DNA of 64,000 bases from an uncultured Pelagibacteraceae bacterium (GTDB lineage Bacteria > Pseudomonadota > Alphaproteobacteria > Pelagibacterales > Pelagibacteraceae): NCBI GenBank assembly GCA_902535745.1, contig CACAUR010000005.1:20237-84236 (forward strand), read 5' to 3'. Positions 21,119-29,924 of the stretch are shown here, piece after piece. The position numbers and the translations under genes were made by a program. The stretch's first letter is position 1, and every line of letters starts with the position of its first letter. The notes under the pieces are model-generated. The model had not been told where the DNA came from, did no database searches, and saw only the letters and a list, made by a program, of their open reading frames with translations.

Positions 21119-22838
21119 TTTTTTCATAATTTTTTTAATTTTAATAGCTTTCACTAAATTTGCTTTAAGTAATGAACCTGCAGATATTTGGAGTCTTGAG
21201 AAAAAGGAAAATAGTGAAGAAAATGTCGTAATTGAAAATACCACAAATGAATTTGAGAATAAAAAAATTCAAATTAATGCTGGTATTACAGATGACATTA
21301 AAGTTTCGGAAGAAAATTTTACAGACAAAAATGATTTAGTTGTTGGGATATATGATCCAGGAAAATATGGTTTTGAATTAGACATGTGGACCAAATCAGA
21401 TGGAAAAAAAATATATGAACTAAAAAAAAAAATAAACTCAATGAATCTTTCTGAGGATGCAAGCGAGATCTATAAAAAAATTCTCCTTACCAATACTTTT
21501 CCACCCAAGAATAATTTGGATAAAAAAAAGTTTTTCGACCTTAAAGCCGAATGGTTAATTAAAAATGAAGACCTTGGTTTAATAATTGATTATGTAACTA
21601 AAAATTTAAACATAATATCAAATGAAAACTTGATTAAATTTGTTTTAAACGAATATTTATCAAAGGCAGAAATTAAAGAGGCATGCAGCTTATTTAAAAA
21701 GTTAAATCAAAGTTTTAGCGATAATTATCTAAAGAACTTTTCAATATATTGCTTGATACACAGCAAGCAAAATGATCTTGCTATGATGCGTTTTGATTTA
21801 GAAAAGGAATCTGGTTATTCAGATCCTTTTTTTGAGAAAAAATTTAATTCATTAATGGGGCTTTCAAAAGATGACAATACTTCGTCAGATAAAAATCTAT
21901 TAAATTTACATCTTTCATTTAATACTATTAAAGACTTTAAATACGTGCCAACAAAAAAAACTTCAAAGTTATTTTGGACCTATTTAAGATCCAACAATCT
22001 GCTAGACAGCACTAGTGATATCGATATTGCCGATGAAGAAAAAATATCATTATTAGAAAAGGCTACGCACGAGAGAAACTATAATGAGAAAGATTTACTT
22101 AATATTTATAAAAAATTTCAGTTTTCTGTGGATCAACTTCTCAACATAGAAAGGGAAAAAGAGGATTTATCAAACATAAAAGCCAGAGCCTTAATGTATC
22201 AAGGTATTTTATTAAATGATGATCCTAACAAGGTAACAAAACTTTCTAAAGATTTAAAATCATCTTTTACTAATGATGGTTTAGAAGATGCCTTTAAAGA
22301 TGAGTTAAGGTATATTTTGGAGGAATTTGATAAAAGTGAATTAAGTTCAGATTTAACAGATTTTTATGTTTTAAACTCTAAAGTAGAAAATCCAAATAAA
22401 AAAATTAAATACAACAATAAAATTTTACATCAATCAAAAATTATAAATTATTTTATACAAGAAAAGCCTTCTAAGAAAAAAACTGAAAAAGATCTAAATA
22501 ATTTTTTAAAAAAAATAAAAAAAAGCAAAAAAAATTATTTAATAACCAAAGATGTAATTGTTATTGAATCTTTAAAGTTTGACGGTATTGAAATTAATGA
22601 GGAATATAATGATCTTTATACAATTAATGAAAATACTATGCCTATTGATATACAGGTTTTAATAAATGACGGGGAAATTGGATTGGCAATGTTAAGAATT
22701 ATAGAAATAATTGGCGAAGATGAACTTAAAAATCTTGGCTCAGAAACTTTATATTTCTTAGTAAATGCGTTAAATCAAATGGATATAGATTTAATAAGAA
22801 ATGAAATCCTTTCTGAAATCTTGCCAGTTAGAGTATAA
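21075..22838 (+). CDS. Large secreted helical protein of unknown function
   Basis: 587 residues. The TTG start gives a good signal peptide: a Lys-rich n-region ('KKKSLKKILKLL'), a hydrophobic core ('FFIIFLILIAFTKFA') and a likely cut after 'ALS'. The rest is charged and mostly helical, with several stretches that look like tetratricopeptide-type helix pairs (for example 'YLSKAEIKEACSLFKKL'), so a periplasmic scaffold is possible. No catalytic motif is evident. It overlaps the small membrane protein upstream and ends 8 nt before def. The non-ATG start is supported because the next ATGs lose the signal peptide. Confidence 0.7.
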   Translation: MKKKSLKKILKLLNNFFIIFLILIAFTKFALSNEPADIWSLEKKENSEENVVIENTTNEFENKKIQINAGITDDIKVSEENFTDKNDLVVGIYDPGKYGFELDMWTKSDGKKIYELKKKINSMNLSEDASEIYKKILLTNTFPPKNNLDKKKFFDLKAEWLIKNEDLGLIIDYVTKNLNIISNENLIKFVLNEYLSKAEIKEACSLFKKLNQSFSDNYLKNFSIYCLIHSKQNDLAMMRFDLEKESGYSDPFFEKKFNSLMGLSKDDNTSSDKNLLNLHLSFNTIKDFKYVPTKKTSKLFWTYLRSNNLLDSTSDIDIADEEKISLLEKATHERNYNEKDLLNIYKKFQFSVDQLLNIEREKEDLSNIKARALMYQGILLNDDPNKVTKLSKDLKSSFTNDGLEDAFKDELRYILEEFDKSELSSDLTDFYVLNSKVENPNKKIKYNNKILHQSKIINYFIQEKPSKKKTEKDLNNFLKKIKKSKKNYLITKDVIVIESLKFDGIEINEEYNDLYTINENTMPIDIQVLINDGEIGLAMLRIIEIIGEDELKNLGSETLYFLVNALNQMDIDLIRNEILSEILPVRV

Positions 22839-22846
22839 ACTTTGTT

Positions 22847-23371
22847 ATGGCAAAAAGAAAAATCATACTGGTTCCAGATGAAATCCTTAGAAAAAAATCT
22901 GAAAAAATTGAGAAAATAACTTATAAAGAAAAACTGTTAGCGGACGATTTATTTGAAACAATGTACAACAATAATGGCATAGGTCTTGCTGCTGTTCAAG
23001 TTGGTGTTTTGAGGAGAATGATTGTAATTGATGTTTCAAAAAAAGATGAAGAAAAAAAACCTTTTTGTTTAATAAATCCAACTATAAAATCTTTTGGTAA
23101 AGAAAGTTCTACATATGAAGAAGGATGTTTGTCGATACCCGAAACATTTATTGAAATTGAAAGACCAAAAAGCTGTATTGTCGAATATGTTGATATTTTA
23201 GGAAATAAAACAAACATGGAATGTGATGGTTTGCTATCCACATGTATTCAACACGAAATTAATCACTTAGATGGTAAACTGATCATTGATTTTTTGTCAA
23301 AGCTTAAAAAAGAAATTCTTATAAAAAAATTATCTAAAAACAAAAATACGTCTAGTAGAGTTATTGTGTAA
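22847..23371 (+). CDS. def: Peptide deformylase
   Basis: Removes the formyl group from nascent N-terminal Met. 174 residues. The three motifs are present: 'GIGLAAVQVGV' (motif 1), 'EEGCLSIPE' with the metal Cys (motif 2) and 'CIQHEINHLDG' with HExxH (motif 3). It forms the usual def-fmt pair and its stop abuts the fmt ATG. Confidence 0.97.
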   Translation: MAKRKIILVPDEILRKKSEKIEKITYKEKLLADDLFETMYNNNGIGLAAVQVGVLRRMIVIDVSKKDEEKKPFCLINPTIKSFGKESSTYEEGCLSIPETFIEIERPKSCIVEYVDILGNKTNMECDGLLSTCIQHEINHLDGKLIIDFLSKLKKEILIKKLSKNKNTSSRVIV

Positions 23372-24301
23372 ATGCCAGATAATATTATTTTTATGGGTAC
23401 TTCAAAATTTGCTGTACCTATTCTTGAAAAGATTAGTGAGAGTAAACTCAATATTTCTGTTGTTTACACACAACCGCCAAAAAAATCAAGCAGGGGAATG
23501 AAAATTCAAAAAACTCCAATTCATGCTAAATCTGAATTACTTGGCTTACCAATTAGAACTCCAAATAGTCTTAAAAATAATGTTGATGAGTATAATTTTA
23601 TAAAAAAAATAAAACCCACAATTGTAGTAGTAATTTCATACGGTCAAATTATACCGAAGGAATTCTTGGAACTTTCCAAAAATGGTTTTTTAAATATTCA
23701 TGCATCCATCTTGCCCAAATTTAGAGGTGCTGCACCAATACAAAGAGCAATAATGAGCCTGGATATTGAAACGGGAATTAGTTTTATGAAAATTACCGAA
23801 CACCTGGATACTGGTCCAGTTCTTGAAACTTATAAAATGAAAATTGACTTAAATTTGAATGCAACTCAGATTGAAGAAAAATTATCTCAACTGGCGGCTG
23901 AAAAAATTATTAAAAACATAGATAAAATTATAAAAGGTGAAGCGAAGTTTAAAGAACAAGACCATTCCGAAGCAACATATGCTGAAAAAATAAGTAAAAA
24001 AGAGGGAAAAATAATTTGGAATAATAGAGCAAAGAAAATTGTTGGAAAAATAAATGGTTTGTATCCCACTCCTGGAGCTTATTTTATGTTTAAAGGAGAG
24101 AGATATAAAATTTTAAAAGCTGAGATTGGAAATGGGTCAGGTCAACCTGGAGAAGTTTTAGGTGATAATCTTGAGATAGCATGCACAAAAAACGAAAGTA
24201 TTAAGGTTATTGAAATTCAAAAAGAAGGGAAAAAAGTTCAAGAGATAAATGAATTTTTGAATGGTTCAAAAATACAAAAAGGCTGCACCCTAAATGAATA
24301 G
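23372..24301 (+). CDS. fmt: Methionyl-tRNA formyltransferase
   Basis: Formylates initiator Met-tRNA using 10-formyl-tetrahydrofolate. 309 residues. The N-terminal Rossmann domain starts 'IIFMGTSKFAVPIL', and the catalytic Asn-His-Asp region is visible as 'LNIHASILPKFRGAAPIQRAI' and 'TEHLDTGPVL'. A C-terminal OB-fold domain follows. It directly follows def and overlaps truA by 8 bp. Confidence 0.97.
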   Translation: MPDNIIFMGTSKFAVPILEKISESKLNISVVYTQPPKKSSRGMKIQKTPIHAKSELLGLPIRTPNSLKNNVDEYNFIKKIKPTIVVVISYGQIIPKEFLELSKNGFLNIHASILPKFRGAAPIQRAIMSLDIETGISFMKITEHLDTGPVLETYKMKIDLNLNATQIEEKLSQLAAEKIIKNIDKIIKGEAKFKEQDHSEATYAEKISKKEGKIIWNNRAKKIVGKINGLYPTPGAYFMFKGERYKILKAEIGNGSGQPGEVLGDNLEIACTKNESIKVIEIQKEGKKVQEINEFLNGSKIQKGCTLNE

Positions 24302-25034
24302 ATATCAAATCCTTATAGAGTACGCAGGTACTAATTATAATGGCTGGCAGATACAGAGAAAGGGGAAAACAATTCAAGGGAAGATTCAAAATACTATCTC
24401 AAAAATTCTTAAAGAAAAGGTAAATGTAATAGGATCAGGTAGAACTGACTCCGGAGTACATGCTTTAGAACAATCAGCTCATTTTGATACAAGCATTAAA
24501 ATAGAAGATAGCAATAAATTTTTAAAATCAATTAATCATTTTTTATCTAGATACGGCATTAGTATTTTAGACTTAAAAAAAAAAGAACTCACCTTTCACT
24601 CTCGATATTCTGCAAAAGCGAGAATATATAAATATGTTATTTTAAATCGTAAATCTGGTTCTGTATTAAAAAATAAAAGGTGTTGGCACATAATAAAAAA
24701 ACTTAATTTAGCAATGATGAAAAAAGGAGCAAAAAAATTAATTGGTACAAAAGATTTTTCAACATTTAGATCATCAAGTTGTTCTGCGAAAACTCCAGTA
24801 AGAACAATTAAATCAATAAAATTTTTAACCAAAAAAGACATTATTGAGATTGAGATCAAAGCCCAGTCATTTCTTCAAAATCAGGTAAGATCGATGATCG
24901 GTTGCTTGAAGTATGTTGGCGAGAACAAATGGAGTATTCAAAAATTTGACAAGATAATCAAATCAAAAAAAAGAATTAATTGTGCACCCCCTGCTCCAGC
25001 AGAGGGACTTTATTTAACTAAAGTGATTTATTAG
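24294..25034 (+). CDS. truA: tRNA pseudouridine synthase A
   Basis: Makes pseudouridine at positions 38-40 of the tRNA anticodon arm. 246 residues. The catalytic Asp is in 'GSGRTDSGVHALEQ', and 'NGWQIQRKGKTIQG' and 'FLQNQVRSMIGCLKYVG' are typical. It is the third gene of def-fmt-truA and overlaps the convergent SET-domain gene by 17 bp. Confidence 0.96.
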   Translation: MNRYQILIEYAGTNYNGWQIQRKGKTIQGKIQNTISKILKEKVNVIGSGRTDSGVHALEQSAHFDTSIKIEDSNKFLKSINHFLSRYGISILDLKKKELTFHSRYSAKARIYKYVILNRKSGSVLKNKRCWHIIKKLNLAMMKKGAKKLIGTKDFSTFRSSSCSAKTPVRTIKSIKFLTKKDIIEIEIKAQSFLQNQVRSMIGCLKYVGENKWSIQKFDKIIKSKKRINCAPPAPAEGLYLTKVIY

Positions 25035-25500
25035 TTTTTTTTTTACTAATAGCGAATTTTTTATTTATCCTAAACCTAGAACCTGCCCTTACAATATATC
25101 CGCAACAATTTTTTGCACCACATTTACAAGGGAACTGTTTATAGTCTTTATCAAATCCAAAACCATAATCACAAGTCAGTTCTTCTTCTTTTTTAATATC
25201 TCTAATTGCTGATATCCAGATCTTATAACCTTTTCCCTCATAGTCACAATTGTTATTACATGAGTGATTAATCAAACCTGCGGTATTCCAATTAAAATCT
25301 CCATCTAAAGTATATCTATTATTAAGTGTGAATAAATAGATTGGTTTATTATTGTCAAATTTTTCTGACTCCTCAACTTCTTTATTAGTAATGATTTTTC
25401 CAATATAATTAATTATTTTAGTTCCTTCTTTAATATCTTTAGTTGCATATAAACCTCGTCTGTTGTCTATTTTAGACTTTTTGATCTTATACAGTTTCAT
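25018..25500 (-). CDS. SET-domain protein (putative lysine methyltransferase)
   Basis: 160 residues forming one SET domain: 'RRGLYATKDIKEGTKIINYIGK' at the start, the SAM/catalytic pseudoknot 'LINHSCNNNCDY', then 'EEELTCDYGF' and a post-SET Cys cluster 'CKCGAKNCCG' for zinc. SET enzymes methylate lysines, in bacteria on unknown or ribosomal/chromatin-like targets. Its start overlaps the stop of the upstream HDAC-family gene by one base, so the two are coupled. The protein substrate is unknown. Confidence 0.88.
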   Translation of the reverse strand: MKLYKIKKSKIDNRRGLYATKDIKEGTKIINYIGKIITNKEVEESEKFDNNKPIYLFTLNNRYTLDGDFNWNTAGLINHSCNNNCDYEGKGYKIWISAIRDIKKEEELTCDYGFGFDKDYKQFPCKCGAKNCCGYIVRAGSRFRINKKFAISKKKTNKSL

Positions 25501-26423
25501 TAATTATTTTCTTCGAGAGCATTTACATGATTAAATGCGCTATCTGCAAGGGCATTAAGGTCGTACCCTCCCTCCAACACTGATATTACTTTTCCACTAG
25601 TGAATTCGTTTGTTGCTTTAAGAGTTTTTTTTGTAATCTCATAAAAATCTTCAGATTTTAATTCAAACTGTGCTAAAGGATCGGCAATATTTGCGTCAAA
25701 GCCCATGCTTAAGATCAAAAATTCAGGTTTAAATTCAACCAGTTTATCTAAAACTCTATCCAAAGCATTCATATATTTCTCTGATGTAGTCCCAGCAGGA
25801 AGAGGCACATTGAAAATATTATTATGTTTACCTTTTTCTTTTTCACTTCCAGTGCCTGGATAAAATGGATATTGGTGTGTAGATAAGTATAGAACATTTT
25901 TATTATCGAAAAAGATATCTTGTGTCCCATTTCCATGATGGACATCAGGATCGAAAATTGCAATTTTTTTATATTTATACTCTTCTATTAGATAATGGGC
26001 GGCAACTGCGCAATTATTATATATACAAAAACCCATCGCTTTACTTTTTTCTGCATGGTGGCCAGGAGGCCTCACTGCACAAAAAGCATTTTTAAATTTG
26101 TTCTGTTCAATACCGTCTATTGCTTTTATTACTGATCCTACTGCATCAATTGTAGCATCTTCACTTCCGGGTGAAATTATAGTGTCCCCATCCAAAAATT
26201 TTAATCCTTGATTAGGAAAACTTTTTTTGACCATATTAACATAATTTTCATCATGTGCTTTTTTAAGTATTTTATGATCAAAAGTAGTTGGCTTATCCCA
26301 TATTAAATTTTTATTTTTTTTTAGTCTTTGAGTTATTGCCGTTACTCTTTTTGGTTGTTCTGGATGACCATCACCTGTTAAATGATTAACCGAAGTTTTT
26401 GAAGATATTATCGCAGTTTTCAC
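25500..26423 (-). CDS. Histone deacetylase family protein
   Basis: A zinc-dependent deacetylase of 307 residues. Family motifs are 'AVRPPGHHAEKS' (catalytic His pair), 'DPDVHHGNGTQDIF' (metal Asp and His) and 'ILSMGFDANIADPLA' (metal Asp), with the C-terminal 'LEGGYDL'. Bacterial members act on acetylated polyamines, acetoin-related compounds or proteins. It lies between dapE (overlapping by one base) and a SET-domain gene, in the dapD-dapE operon. Polyamine or acetyl-lysine deacetylation is a guess from family. Confidence 0.92.
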   Translation of the reverse strand: MKTAIISSKTSVNHLTGDGHPEQPKRVTAITQRLKKNKNLIWDKPTTFDHKILKKAHDENYVNMVKKSFPNQGLKFLDGDTIISPGSEDATIDAVGSVIKAIDGIEQNKFKNAFCAVRPPGHHAEKSKAMGFCIYNNCAVAAHYLIEEYKYKKIAIFDPDVHHGNGTQDIFFDNKNVLYLSTHQYPFYPGTGSEKEKGKHNNIFNVPLPAGTTSEKYMNALDRVLDKLVEFKPEFLILSMGFDANIADPLAQFELKSEDFYEITKKTLKATNEFTSGKVISVLEGGYDLNALADSAFNHVNALEENN

Positions 26424-27577
26424 TAAAAATAGTTATAAAGAATGTTAGCATAAATTTTTGTTAATTTCTTAAGATCATTTAAAGATACTGCTTCATCAAC
26501 TTTATGCATTGTCTTACCTACAAGGCCAAATTCCAAACATGGAGAAATATTTTTTAGAAATCTAGCATCAGATGTTCCTCCAGTTGTCGAAAGTTTTGGT
26601 TTAATTTTAGTAAATTTTTTTACAACATTCTGTATCATATTTGTTGTAGCGTTTTGTTTTGTTAAAAATGCCTCACCAGATACTCGATAATCTATTTTAA
26701 ATTTTGATTTATTTTTTGTATTAATTTTGCTTAAAATTTTATTAATTCTTTTTTTGATAGAACCTGATGAGTGCTTGTTATTAAATCTTATATTAAAAGT
26801 TGCATTAGCAACTCTTGGAATAACATTATCAGCGTTATTATTAATGTTTATTTTCGTAATCTCTAAATTTGTTGGCTGAAAGTTTTTGGCACCTTTATCG
26901 AACTTTATATTTTTTAATTCATTTAAAACTTTAACAATTATCGTTGAGGGATTATTTGCCCTATGAGGATAAGCAACATGCCCTTGCATACCAATTATTT
27001 CTATTTTTCCAGTTAAACTTCCTCTTCGACCAATTTTTATCATTTCTCCTAATTTATTTGGATTTGTTGGTTCACCAACCAAACAAAAATTAATTTTTTC
27101 CCCCCTTTTTTTTAAATAATCTACGACTTTTTTTGTACCATTTACTGCATCTCCTTCTTCATCACCTGTTATTAATAGACTAATTGATCCATTGAAACTT
27201 TTATTATTATTCAAAAAAATACTTACGGCTGAAACAAAAGCAGCTACTGAGCCTTTCATATCATTCGCACCTCTACCAATTAAATGACCTTTTTTGACAG
27301 TTGGTCTGAAAGGATTAATTGTCCAGTCTTTTATATCTCCAGGGGGCACAACATCTAAGTGGCCCGCAAAACAAAAATTAGGCCCTTTACTTCCTAACCT
27401 AGCATATAAATTTTTCACTGGTTGAAAGTTTTTTTCTTTAAAATTCAAAATTTTAGTTTTGAAACCCATTTTCTTTAATTTTTTTTCTAAAAATTTCATT
27501 ACACCAGCGTCTCTGGGTGTAACTGATGGAAACTTCATTAGCTCTTTGGCTAATTGTAATTCATTTATTTTTTGCAT
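26423..27577 (-). CDS. dapE: Succinyl-diaminopimelate desuccinylase
   Basis: Lysine/diaminopimelate pathway: hydrolyses N-succinyl-LL-DAP, feeding peptidoglycan and lysine synthesis. 384 residues of the M20 peptidase fold. Metal and catalytic residues are in 'FAGHLDVVPPGD', 'GRGANDMKGS' and 'ITGDEEGDAVNGT', with the dimerisation domain in the middle and 'TTGGTSDARFL' near the end. It follows dapD by 2 nt. Confidence 0.95.
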   Translation of the reverse strand: MQKINELQLAKELMKFPSVTPRDAGVMKFLEKKLKKMGFKTKILNFKEKNFQPVKNLYARLGSKGPNFCFAGHLDVVPPGDIKDWTINPFRPTVKKGHLIGRGANDMKGSVAAFVSAVSIFLNNNKSFNGSISLLITGDEEGDAVNGTKKVVDYLKKRGEKINFCLVGEPTNPNKLGEMIKIGRRGSLTGKIEIIGMQGHVAYPHRANNPSTIIVKVLNELKNIKFDKGAKNFQPTNLEITKININNNADNVIPRVANATFNIRFNNKHSSGSIKKRINKILSKINTKNKSKFKIDYRVSGEAFLTKQNATTNMIQNVVKKFTKIKPKLSTTGGTSDARFLKNISPCLEFGLVGKTMHKVDEAVSLNDLKKLTKIYANILYNYF

Positions 27578-27579
27578 AA

Positions 27580-28383
27580 TTAGTCTCTTAAAAGATCGTT
27601 AATTGATGTCTTTGACCTCGTCTTTGCGTCCACAGTTTTTATTATATGAACAGCATAAAGATCATTATGAGTGCCAGGTACTACGACCGAATAAGGTGGA
27701 ACATGCCCTTTTGTAACCTCACCATTTGATCTATTTACAATTTTTGTACTTTGACCAATGTAACATCCCATTGAAAGAACGCTTCCTTCTCCCACTATAA
27801 CACCCTCTACAACTTCTGACATTGCTCCAACAAAAACATTATTCTCAATTATAGTTGGAAGTGCTTGAGCTGGTTCTAAGACTCCACCAATACCTGAACC
27901 AGCCGATATATGACAATTTTCTCCGATTTGACAGCAGCTACCAGCTCTACTAAAAGTATCCATCATTGTTCCAGCACCGATGTACGCTCCTATGTTTACA
28001 TAACAAGGCATGAGCACTGCATTTTTTCCAATGAAAGATCCTGGTCTTACTGGACTGTTTGGTGTCATTCGAAATCCAGCAGCCTTATGTTGTTCCTTTG
28101 TCCAATTAGCTGTTTTACCTTTTAATAAGTGAGCTTTATCGTACCAGCTACTATACGGACCGCTTAAATTATCCATAGGGTAAATTCTAAAACTAAGCAT
28201 GATAGCCTTTTTTAGATGTTGATGAGTTTTCCATTCCCCATTAATTTTTTCTGCTACTCGAGACTTACCACTATCTAAATCTTTAATTACTTGGTTTATT
28301 GCATCCTTTAAAGATTGATCTGAATCTTGATTTACTTGGTCTTTTTTTTCCCAAGCGTCATTAATTATTTTTTCTAAGGACAT
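27580..28383 (-). CDS. dapD: Tetrahydrodipicolinate N-succinyltransferase
   Basis: Transfers succinyl from succinyl-CoA to tetrahydrodipicolinate. 267 residues. The C-terminal half is a left-handed beta helix of hexapeptide repeats ('IGAYIGAGTMMDTF', 'AGSGIGGVLEP'), with the N-terminal helical domain ahead. It is followed directly by dapE, so the two consecutive pathway enzymes are together. Confidence 0.96.
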   Translation of the reverse strand: MSLEKIINDAWEKKDQVNQDSDQSLKDAINQVIKDLDSGKSRVAEKINGEWKTHQHLKKAIMLSFRIYPMDNLSGPYSSWYDKAHLLKGKTANWTKEQHKAAGFRMTPNSPVRPGSFIGKNAVLMPCYVNIGAYIGAGTMMDTFSRAGSCCQIGENCHISAGSGIGGVLEPAQALPTIIENNVFVGAMSEVVEGVIVGEGSVLSMGCYIGQSTKIVNRSNGEVTKGHVPPYSVVVPGTHNDLYAVHIIKTVDAKTRSKTSINDLLRD

Positions 28384-28386
28384 AAT

Positions 28387-29079
28387 TTATTTACTTTTTA
28401 ATAACCTTATTTCTTTAAGAAATAAAGATAGATTTTCAATTTTATGAGAAATATAATCTTTATCAGAGTCAATTTTTCCAAAATGTTCGTCATTGATTAA
28501 CCAAACAGTTGTACAGCCTTTTTCAAAGCCAATACTTAAATTTTTAGCTATATCTTCAATATAAATTGTTTCTTTGGGTTTAATACCAAATTTTTTGACC
28601 ATTAAATCAAAGGTCTGGGCTTCTGGTTTAGGAACATATCCAGCGTCTTTTATATCGAATACTTTTTCTTTTTCAAAAAGATCATAAATACCTAATCGGG
28701 TCAAAATATTTTGAGCATGCTCAGCGCTACCATTTGTAAAAATAAATTTTTCCATATCTAAATTCTCTAGTTCATTTCGTAATATTTTGTCTTCTTTCAT
28801 AAATGAAATGTCAATATCATGTACATATTTAAGAAACTCATCTCCAATAACATTATGATGTAACATTAGACCGTTAAGGCTGGTATTGTACTTGTAAAAA
28901 TAATTAGTTTGAAGTTCTTTTGCCTTTTTTTCATCTAAACCAAGTTTTTCCTGAATAAAAAGAGTCATTCTTTTTGATACAAGACCGAAGACTTTTTCTA
29001 AAGGATAGCCATTGTGAGAACCATAGCAAACCCCGTCAAGGTCCAAAAGAAGGTATTTCATTTCTTTTAAACTTTTCAT
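28387..29079 (-). CDS. HAD-superfamily hydrolase (pyrimidine 5'-nucleotidase type)
   Basis: 230 residues with the HAD signature 'YLLLDLDGVCYGS' (nucleophile Asp), 'FIFTNGSAEHAQNIL' (motif II) and 'KPKETIYIEDIAKN' (motif IV). In alphaproteobacteria this gene usually sits between argB and dapD, as here, and is annotated as a pyrimidine 5'-nucleotidase. It overlaps argB by 4 nt. Natural substrate is not readable from the sequence. Confidence 0.85.
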   Translation of the reverse strand: MKSLKEMKYLLLDLDGVCYGSHNGYPLEKVFGLVSKRMTLFIQEKLGLDEKKAKELQTNYFYKYNTSLNGLMLHHNVIGDEFLKYVHDIDISFMKEDKILRNELENLDMEKFIFTNGSAEHAQNILTRLGIYDLFEKEKVFDIKDAGYVPKPEAQTFDLMVKKFGIKPKETIYIEDIAKNLSIGFEKGCTTVWLINDEHFGKIDSDKDYISHKIENLSLFLKEIRLLKSK

Positions 29080-29924
29080 TTTCTTATTAATGTACCTGAT
29101 CCTTTGTCGGAAAATAATTCAAACAAAACTGAACGAGGTTTACGACCGTCAATTATACCAACTGCAGTTACATCGTTTTTTACAGCATCAAGGCAAGTAT
29201 TTATTTTTGGTATCATACCCTCAGTAATTGTTTTATCCTCTATCATTTCGGTTATTTTTAAAGAATTGATTTCTGAAATAAGTTTTTTCTCTCTATTCAA
29301 AACGCCCTCAACATTTGTCATTAAAAGAAGTCTTCTTGATTTAAGAGATTTCGCAACTGCTCCAGCTGCATGATCTCCGTTAATATTATAGGTCTGTTTA
29401 TTCTCTCCTAGCCCTAAAGGGGAGATAATAGGTATAATATTATTTTTTAATTTTTTAAAAATAGTTTCTGTATTAATTTTGTCAGGAATTCCCACGAAAC
29501 CAAGTTCCTTTTGTTCAGGAATAATTTTTATAACATTATCTTTTTTTGTATGTAGTGAGGCTGCCTGGGACCCAATTTTTTTTAGAGAATTTACAATATC
29601 TTCATTAAAGTCAATAAGCACTGTCTCAACGACATTTATAATTTTTTCATCAGTAACTCTAAGACCTCTTACAAATTTTGACTCAATATTTTGTTTAGAC
29701 AACTCCCTTTTTATTCTTGGCCCTCCTCCGTGCACAACAACCACTTGCAAACCAAGCTTGTTAAGTACACTTAAATCTTTGATAAAATTATCAAAAATTT
29801 TTCTATCAATAAATACATTGCCCCCATACTTTATAACTATTATTTCATTTTTGTATTTCTCAACATATTTTAAAACTTCTTCGACTGGCGGTCCGTCAGT
29901 AGGTAAGATCTTTTTTAAATCCAT
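29076..29924 (-). CDS. argB: Acetylglutamate kinase
   Basis: Second step of arginine synthesis. 282 residues from the preferred ATG at 29924 ('MDLKKILPTDGP'), which overlaps the yidC stop by one base. The track's longer start at 30002 would run 79 bp into yidC and adds nonconserved residues. Visible motifs are 'VIKYGGNVF', 'VVVVHGGGPRIKREL', 'FVRGLRVTD' and 'NINGDHAAGAVAKSL'. The other window arginine genes, argD and argF, are at 59.5-61.6 kb. Confidence 0.95.
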   Translation of the reverse strand: MDLKKILPTDGPPVEEVLKYVEKYKNEIIVIKYGGNVFIDRKIFDNFIKDLSVLNKLGLQVVVVHGGGPRIKRELSKQNIESKFVRGLRVTDEKIINVVETVLIDFNEDIVNSLKKIGSQAASLHTKKDNVIKIIPEQKELGFVGIPDKINTETIFKKLKNNIIPIISPLGLGENKQTYNINGDHAAGAVAKSLKSRRLLLMTNVEGVLNREKKLISEINSLKITEMIEDKTITEGMIPKINTCLDAVKNDVTAVGIIDGRKPRSVLFELFSDKGSGTLIRK

